Below, one piece after another: positions 50,630-55,405 of a stretch of 55,405 bases of DNA. The stretch lies in assembly GCA_027587225.1 (NCBI GenBank), contig JAPDDQ010000049.1, forward strand, positions 1 to 55,405. The letters are read 5' to 3'. The stretch comes from Solirubrobacter taibaiensis (lineage in GTDB: Bacteria; Actinomycetota; Thermoleophilia; Solirubrobacterales; Solirubrobacteraceae). Each line of letters opens with the position of its first letter. Within the stretch, counting starts at the first letter, position 1. Below the pieces are notes generated by a model. It worked only from the letters and a program-made list of their open reading frames with translations. It did no database searches and had not been told where the DNA came from. The position numbers and the translations under genes were made by a program.

Positions 50630-51307
50630 TCAGGTGTAGGGGTTGTCCGGCGGCGCGACTTCGGTGACGGAGTCGGCCGCGACCTTGAGGTCCTTGCCGG
50701 GCGTGCCGACCAGCTTGCCCTTGACCTGGACCCACGTGTCCACCGGGAGGTCGGGGGCGTTCGTGACCATGACGGTGAAGCTGTTCGCGTCGGCGGCGCA
50801 GCAGCCGACCATGAAGCGCGCGAGCTCGAGCTCGCCGGCCTCGTTGCGCGTCGTGGAGACGAAGGCCACGAAGTCGACGGGTGTGCCTTCGGCGATCTCG
50901 TTGTAGTCCGCGTATTCCGCCGAGTCCTTGGCCCAGGCGATCTCGAACAGGCGAATGTCGCCTTCGATCGCGGTCTCCAGGGGCGCGGCGACCTTGTCGG
51001 TGCGCTTGCTGGCGACGGCTTGCGCGCCCAGCGATGGAGCGGGGACCATCAGCGTGAACAGGATCGGGGCCACGAGCAGGCCGTTGGCGCCGAACTCGCG
51101 CAGCGTGGGGGAGCGGCGCTCCCCGCGCGCGCCGTACAGGTAGGCGAGCGCCACGAGCGGGAGCGTGATCGCGCCCAGAGCGACGACCCACCACGTCTTG
51201 GGCCCGATGTAGGTGGTGGCGCGCCCGCTCACCCACAGATAGATGAAGAACCCGCCCCACGCCGCAATGGCTATGGCCCGGAGCGTGCGAGTCCAGTCCC
51301 ACTTCAT
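50630..51307 (-). CDS. YcgQ/TIGR03943-like two-helix membrane protein (COG3689 type)
   Basis: 225 residues: two N-terminal helices (AIAIAAWGGFFIYLWV; WWVVALGAITLPLVALAYLYG), then an extracytoplasmic domain with DFVAFVSTTR, MVGCCAADA and DTWVQVKGKLVG. The CCAADA motif is a recurrent feature of this family, which is nearly always encoded beside a COG0701 permease, as here (ATGA overlap). The Cys pair could handle metal passed to or from the permease. The substrate is not established. Confidence 0.85.
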   Translation of the reverse strand: MKWDWTRTLRAIAIAAWGGFFIYLWVSGRATTYIGPKTWWVVALGAITLPLVALAYLYGARGERRSPTLREFGANGLLVAPILFTLMVPAPSLGAQAVASKRTDKVAAPLETAIEGDIRLFEIAWAKDSAEYADYNEIAEGTPVDFVAFVSTTRNEAGELELARFMVGCCAADANSFTVMVTNAPDLPVDTWVQVKGKLVGTPGKDLKVAADSVTEVAPPDNPYT

Positions 51308-52662
51308 GAGATCACCGCCTGGAAGAGCATGGAGCCCGCTACGACAACGGGCACGATCACCAACGCCAACTTGAAGACGAAGGCCCGTCCGAAGGTGCCG
51401 CCGTACAGCAGCACCAGCTTCGTGTCGAGCACCGGCCCGGCCGCCAGGAACGCGAGCTGCGGCCCGGGCGGGAACTGGATGAACGACACGGCGACGAAGG
51501 CGTCGGCCTCCGAGCACAGGGACAAGAAGAAGGCGAGCACGATCATCAGCAGCGCGCCGATGAACGGGGAGGTGAGCACGCCGGTGAAGACGCTCTGGGG
51601 CACGAGGGTCTGCAGGGCGGCGGCGATCGCCGCGCCGAGGACGATGTACTTGCCCATCAGCAGCAGGTCCGACATCAGGTGGTCGACGAACCCGCGTAGA
51701 CGGCCCGAGCTGTGGTCGTGGTCGTGCTTGGGCCCGCTCTTGCGCGCGTGGGCGGCGAGGGCGGCGCCCCCGCCGCCGCGGGCGATGATCGTGCCGGCGA
51801 TGATCGCGAGCACGAGGCCGAGGCTCAGGCGGCCGAGCACCATCTCGGTGGCGCCGCGCCCGGAGTAGGCGACCGCCGTCGAGAACAGCACGATCGGGTT
51901 GATGACCGGTGCCGCGAGCATGAACGCGATGCCGGCGGCGGGGTGCACGCCGCGCACGATCAGCCGGCGCGCGACCGGCACGCTGCCGCACTCGCAGACC
52001 GGCATGGCCACGCCCGACAGCGCCACCGCGGGCACCTGCAGCGCGAGCGGCAAGCGCGCGATCCGCTCGAACCAGCTCGAGGGCACGAACACCTCGATCG
52101 CCGCCGACACGGCCGCGCCGAGGAGCACGAAGGGCAGGGCCTCGAGCGCGATCGACGTGCCGATGACGAGGAACGTCTGCATCCGCGCGGCCTCGCCGAC
52201 CTCGCTGACGCGTCCGCCCACGATCACGAGCGCCAGCAGCGCGAGGATCGCGATCACGAGCGGGCGGCTGACCCTGCCGCCACCGCCGATGCCCCGCGGG
52301 TGGGCGCGCAGACCCCACACGCCGACCACCGCCAGCGACAGCAGCCCGGGCAGCGCGAGCCCCATCCGCTCGGTGGCGTCGTCCATCGACTGCGTGAGCT
52401 CGACCGTGGCGATCGTCCCGGCCACGAGTGCCGCGCTCAGCGCCGCGCCGCCGACTCGACCGATCCGTCCGGCCAGCACGGCGAGAACCAGGAACGGCAG
52501 CCAGCACCAGAGGTGGAACGGGACGTAGCCGAGCGAGAAACTCCCGCCGCGCCAAGTGGAATCCCACAGATACGGGGAGAGCACCGTCGCTGCCCCCAGC
52601 AGGGCGATTCCCGGTCCGAGCACACGGATGCGCCGGCCGGCCGTTGTCGAGATCGTCGTCAT
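51304..52662 (-). CDS. COG0701 (UPF0718/ArsP-like) permease
   Basis: 452 residues from ATG 52662. An N-terminal set of about five helices precedes the permease core, which has two repeated halves: PVCECGSVPVARRLI (Cys-Glu-Cys) and LCSEADAFVAVSFIQFPPG. A His-rich cytosolic loop HDHDHSSG connects them. Such permeases are known for organoarsenical export (ArsP). This gene is paired with the COG3689-type protein inside a metal-acquisition region, so a metal or metal-complex substrate is more likely. A motif-2 palindrome lies 17 bp upstream. Confidence 0.87.
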   Translation of the reverse strand: MTTISTTAGRRIRVLGPGIALLGAATVLSPYLWDSTWRGGSFSLGYVPFHLWCWLPFLVLAVLAGRIGRVGGAALSAALVAGTIATVELTQSMDDATERMGLALPGLLSLAVVGVWGLRAHPRGIGGGGRVSRPLVIAILALLALVIVGGRVSEVGEAARMQTFLVIGTSIALEALPFVLLGAAVSAAIEVFVPSSWFERIARLPLALQVPAVALSGVAMPVCECGSVPVARRLIVRGVHPAAGIAFMLAAPVINPIVLFSTAVAYSGRGATEMVLGRLSLGLVLAIIAGTIIARGGGGAALAAHARKSGPKHDHDHSSGRLRGFVDHLMSDLLLMGKYIVLGAAIAAALQTLVPQSVFTGVLTSPFIGALLMIVLAFFLSLCSEADAFVAVSFIQFPPGPQLAFLAAGPVLDTKLVLLYGGTFGRAFVFKLALVIVPVVVAGSMLFQAVIS

Positions 52663-52679
52663 GGCGCGGCGATCGTAAT

Positions 52680-52694
52680 CCGACAACATGTAGG
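52680..52694. promoter_or_regulatory. 15-bp palindrome (motif 2), upstream of the COG0701 permease
   Basis: CCGACA-ACA-TGTAGG, 17 bp before the permease ATG (minus strand). It is the third copy of the pattern in the metal region. Confidence 0.65.
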
Positions 52695-52795
52695 GATCAA
52701 GCACGAGTTGCTGTAATCTGGCCGTCTGGACGGGAGTTCGAGACTTCCTAGTGGTCGTCGGAGTGAATTTCAGGCGCGACTGAGCGAATCCAGCT

Positions 52796-52804
52796 AGTCT
52801 CGTA
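52796..52804. promoter_or_regulatory. half-site of motif 1 before the second metal permease gene
   Basis: AGTCTCGTA matches eight of nine bases of the conserved AGTCTCGTT half, three bases before ATG 52808. The other half is poorly matched, although a related TTCGAGACT lies at 52737-52745. The remainder of the 145-bp divergent gap 52663-52807 holds only the motif-2 copy. Confidence 0.4.
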
Positions 52805-52807
52805 GGA

Positions 52808-53632
52808 ATGAATCTCATCGGGCTATACGCATTCGAGCAGCGCGCGATGTTCGAGGTGCTGCTCGTGAGCGCCGGCGCCGGGCTCCTCGGCACGTGGATC
52901 GTCCTGCGTGGGCTGGCCTTCTACACGCACGCCGTCGCCGCGGCGGCGTTCCCTGGACTCGTGCTCGCCGCGGGCCTCGGCTTCGCGCCGATGGCCGGCG
53001 CGATGGGCACCGGGGCGCTCGTCGCGGCCGGCGTCGGTGGAGTGTCCGCGCGGCGTCGCGCGCACTACGACGTCGCCACCGCGCTGACCCTGGTGGGCGC
53101 GTTGGTGGTCGGCGTCGTGCTCGCCTCGAACGTGTTCCACTCGGGCTCGGAGGTGGACTCGCTGCTGTTCGGCAGCCTGTTCGCCCTGACGGACCTCGAC
53201 CTCGCGCTCGGGGCTGTGGCGTCGGCCCTGGCGCTGCTGGCCACCGTTGTGCTCGGCCCGCGCTGGCTGGCGACGGGCTTCGACGCCGCGGGCGCTCGAG
53301 CGCTCGGCGCGCGCTCCCGGCTGCCCGATCTGACCTTGCTCGCGTTGGTCGCCTTCGCCTCGGTGGCCACGCTCGCTGCCGTCGGTGCGCTGCTCGCCAC
53401 CGCGCTGCTCGTCGTGCCGGCCGCGACGGCGCGGTTGTGGACCAGCCGCTTGTTCTCCTGGCAGCTCGCGAGCGTCGCGCTCACGGCCGCGGTGGGCCTG
53501 GGCGGTGTCTGGTTGTCCGTCCGCACCAACGCGCCACCAGGCGCGACGGTCGCGGCCCTCGGGGGTGGCGTGTTTCTCGTCTCCGCGGTCGCAAACGAGA
53601 TTCAGTCCCGATATCGTGGTCCAAATGCGTAA
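52808..53632 (+). CDS. metal ABC transporter permease (ZnuB-like), second system
   Basis: 274 residues, ABC-3 family: about seven or eight helices, with WIVLRGLAFYTHAVAAAAFPG aligning to the conserved first cytoplasmic loop and LLVVPAATARLWTSR near the C-terminus. It is the first gene of a permease-binding protein-ATPase operon, each overlapping the next. Its last codons contain the motif-1 operator of the binding-protein gene. It is more diverged from the permease at 45102 than the common fold requires, so these are two separate importers. Confidence 0.92.
   Translation: MNLIGLYAFEQRAMFEVLLVSAGAGLLGTWIVLRGLAFYTHAVAAAAFPGLVLAAGLGFAPMAGAMGTGALVAAGVGGVSARRRAHYDVATALTLVGALVVGVVLASNVFHSGSEVDSLLFGSLFALTDLDLALGAVASALALLATVVLGPRWLATGFDAAGARALGARSRLPDLTLLALVAFASVATLAAVGALLATALLVVPAATARLWTSRLFSWQLASVALTAAVGLGGVWLSVRTNAPPGATVAALGGGVFLVSAVANEIQSRYRGPNA
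53594..53612. promoter_or_regulatory. Fur/Zur-like 9-1-9 operator (motif 1), inside the permease gene before znuA
   Basis: AACGAGATT-C-AGTCCCGAT: seven of nine right-half bases match the inverted left consensus. It lies within the 3' end of the permease coding sequence, 12 bp before ATG 53625, implying an internal promoter for the binding protein. Confidence 0.68.
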
Positions 53633-54623
53633 GCCAGTTGCTCTCCTTCTCACCCTGCCCCTGTTGTTCGCTGCCTGTGGCGGTGAGGACGACCCGGTCG
53701 CCGGCGGTGCGCCGGCCCGCGGCGAACGTCCGGTCGTGGTCGCCTCGACGACGCAGCTCGGCGACATCGTCCGCCAGGTGGCGGGCGACGCGGCCGAGGT
53801 CCACCAGGTGCTGCAGGCCAATTCCGATCCGCACGACTACGAACCGCGTCCGGACGACGTGAAGGCCGTCGCCGGTGCCAAGGTCGTCTTCGAGTCCGGC
53901 AACGAGCTCGACCACTGGATGGAGGAGATGGTCGAACAGGCGGGCACCAAGCCCACCGAGGTCGCGATCGCGCCCGACCACACGCCGCACACGGTGGCCG
54001 CCGGCGAGGACGAGCATCACGAGGAGGAGGCGGCCGAGGGCGAGGAGCACGCGGAGTCCGAGTTCGACCCGCACTGGTGGCACGACCCGCGCAACGTCGC
54101 CGCGGCCGTTCCCGTCATCCGTGACGAGCTGACCAAGGCGGCACCGGGCAACGCCGACACCTTCCGCGCCAACGCCGACGCGTACCTGAAGAAGGTCCAG
54201 ACGCTCGACCAGGGCATCGAGACGTGCATGAGCCAGGTCCCGGAGGCGGAGCGCAAGCTCGTCACGAGCCACGACGCCTTCGGCTACTTCACCGCGCGCT
54301 ACGGCATCACGGTGGTGGGCGCCGCGACGCCGTCGAATTCGGCGCAGGCGCAGCCGTCCGCGGGTGAGCTCGCCGAGCTCGCCGCCGTCGTCCGGCGCGA
54401 GCGGGTCAAGGCCATCTTCCCCGAGAGCTCGGTCAATCCCGAGCTGGCGAAGACGATCGCGCGCCAGACGGGCGCGAAGGCCGACTACGTCCTCTACGGC
54501 GACTCGCTCGGGCCGGAGGGCTCGCCGGGCGCCACCTACCTCGGCATGGAGGCGGCCAACGCCGACGCGATGGTCAAGGGCTTCACCGGAGACGCGCAGG
54601 GATGCTCGATCGCCGGCCTCTGA
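53625..54623 (+). CDS. znuA: zinc-type ABC transporter substrate-binding lipoprotein (ZnuA-like)
   Basis: 332 residues, lipobox LLFAAC (Cys18). Metal ligands by family are His70 (SDPHDYEP), the His in FDPHWWHDP, the His in TSHDAFGYF and the acidic YGDSLGPEGS. An acidic/His loop (EDEHHEEEAAEGEEHAES) precedes the second ligand, as in zinc-specific ZnuA proteins, which supports Zn2+ over Mn2+. It overlaps the permease gene by 8 bp and the ATPase gene by 22 bp, and it has its own motif-1 operator. Confidence 0.93.
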   Translation: MRKPVALLLTLPLLFAACGGEDDPVAGGAPARGERPVVVASTTQLGDIVRQVAGDAAEVHQVLQANSDPHDYEPRPDDVKAVAGAKVVFESGNELDHWMEEMVEQAGTKPTEVAIAPDHTPHTVAAGEDEHHEEEAAEGEEHAESEFDPHWWHDPRNVAAAVPVIRDELTKAAPGNADTFRANADAYLKKVQTLDQGIETCMSQVPEAERKLVTSHDAFGYFTARYGITVVGAATPSNSAQAQPSAGELAELAAVVRRERVKAIFPESSVNPELAKTIARQTGAKADYVLYGDSLGPEGSPGATYLGMEAANADAMVKGFTGDAQGCSIAGL

Positions 54624-55405
54624 TCGACGCCCGCGGGCTCGCCGTCGGCTACCGCGGCGGCCCGCCCGTCCTCCAGGACGTGACGTTCACGGTCGCTCCG
54701 GGCGAGCGCATCGGCGTGCTCGGCCCCAACGGCGGCGGCAAGACCACGCTGATGCGCGCGCTGCTCGGCGAGCTCGCGCCGCGGGCGGGATCGCTCACCG
54801 TCGACGGGTCCCGCGGGACGGTGCCACAGACGGAACGCTCGCGGCTGGACTTCCCGGTGTCCGCGCTCGACGTCGTGCTGATGGGCGCGCTCGCGCACAC
54901 CCCGTGGTGGCGGCGCCCGGGGCGCGCCGAGCGGGCGGCCGCGCTGGCCGCGCTCGATCGCGTCGGGCTGTCCGACCGCGCGAAGACCACGTTCGGCGAG
55001 CTGTCCGGCGGCCAGCGCCAGCGCGTGCTCGTCGCGCGCGCTCTGCTGCAGGACGCCGAGATCGTCCTCTTCGACGAGCCGTTCACTGGTCTCGACGCCC
55101 CGAGCGCCGCGCGGCTCACGGACCTGATCGATGCGCTCGCGGCGGAGGGCCGGGGCGTCGTGATCTCGACCCACGACATCGCCCAGGCACGCGCCTGGGA
55201 CCACGTCCTGTGCCTGAACCGCCGTCAGATCGACTTCGGCCCGCCCGCCCAGACGCTCACCGGCGCCGTGCTGGCCGCGACCTACGAGCACGCGGTGATC
55301 CACGTGCCCGCCGCGCCCGCGCCGCACCGCGACGACTCGCGGCCCGTCGCCGCTGCCGCGCCGCACCACGACGACTCGCGGCCTGCCGCCGCGGCCAAGT
55401 CGGAG
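54602..55405 (+). CDS. znuC: metal ABC transporter ATP-binding protein (ZnuC-like), 3' truncated by window edge
   Basis: 268 codons open to the window end. ATG 54602 overlaps znuA. Walker A GPNGGGKTT, VPQTERSRLDFP, signature LSGGQRQR, Walker B IVLFDEPFTGLD and STHDI are all present, so the ATPase core is complete. The core ends near TYEHAVIHVP. A tail follows containing two copies of a 13-residue unit, APHRDDSRPVAAA and APHHDDSRPAAAA, a candidate metal-binding extension. The stop codon is beyond the window. Confidence 0.93.
   Translation, partial: MLDRRPLIDARGLAVGYRGGPPVLQDVTFTVAPGERIGVLGPNGGGKTTLMRALLGELAPRAGSLTVDGSRGTVPQTERSRLDFPVSALDVVLMGALAHTPWWRRPGRAERAAALAALDRVGLSDRAKTTFGELSGGQRQRVLVARALLQDAEIVLFDEPFTGLDAPSAARLTDLIDALAAEGRGVVISTHDIAQARAWDHVLCLNRRQIDFGPPAQTLTGAVLAATYEHAVIHVPAAPAPHRDDSRPVAAAAPHHDDSRPAAAAKSE
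55319..55396 (+). repeat. two tandem 39-bp units encoding HxDD repeats
   Basis: Units 55319-55357 and 55358-55396 are in frame with the ATPase gene and differ at only a few positions. Each encodes A-P-H-[RH]-D-D-S-R-P-x-A-A-A. More units may follow beyond the window. Confidence 0.8.

Overview
The window is a dense, very GC-rich chromosomal segment with almost no intergenic DNA and a strong G/C bias at third codon positions. The gene content points to a high-GC actinobacterium, most likely of the Solirubrobacterales/Thermoleophilia type: an actinobacterial anchored-repeat metal transporter, a SigB/F-type sigma factor, long secreted proteins with Ig-like repeats and M64 peptidases. This placement is an inference. 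No rRNA, tRNA, CRISPR array or transposase is visible.

Layout. 1-1.9 kb: tail of an unknown gene, a LysR regulator and an alpha/beta hydrolase. 1.9-12.3 kb: a signalling block of a giant soluble hybrid histidine kinase with about ten HAMP-type repeats, CheR, CheB (no receiver domain), a REC-PAS-GAF-PP2C-HATPase protein and a SigB/F-family sigma factor. The first four genes overlap and read as one operon that links methylation, phosphorelay and partner switching to an alternative sigma factor. 12.4-22.3 kb: a secreted M64 metallopeptidase and a 2279-residue subtilase carrying about 18 Ig-like repeats. 22.3-31.6 kb: a housekeeping and stress mix with a hydroxyacid dehydrogenase, a DsbA-like protein, a convergent NarL-type sensor/regulator pair, a STAS protein, RarA, IlvD divergent from a TetR regulator, a tandem universal stress protein and a LuxR regulator. 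31.7-36.7 kb: an FAD-linked oxidase and a probable uptake/catabolic group of a branched-chain-type binding protein, a HisD-like dehydrogenase and a divergent LysR. 36.7-42.3 kb: an RTX-like secreted protein, a Fur-family regulator, a second M64 peptidase and a BNR lipoprotein.

42.3-55.4 kb is a metal (probably zinc) acquisition region. It holds two ABC importers. One is the 'anchored repeat' type, whose binding protein has a surface domain inserted into it and whose operon encodes further secreted proteins with the same THxHxNW-type domain. The other is a ZnuABC-like system. Between them are a COG0701/COG3689-type permease pair, a 52-residue CxxC membrane peptide and a large choice-of-anchor-type surface protein.

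Two inverted-repeat motifs recur at the promoters of this region. One is a 9-1-9 near-palindrome (AACGAGACT-N-AGTCyCGwT), as expected for a Fur/Zur-family repressor. The other is a 15-bp CCnACr-N3-yGTAGG palindrome. Each lies within 6-18 bp of the start of the gene it faces, and two divergent regions carry one of each. Together they suggest a two-regulator metal-starvation regulon. A roughly 125-residue C-terminal domain shared by both M64 peptidases and the large anchor-M protein ties the secreted proteases to the same surface system.
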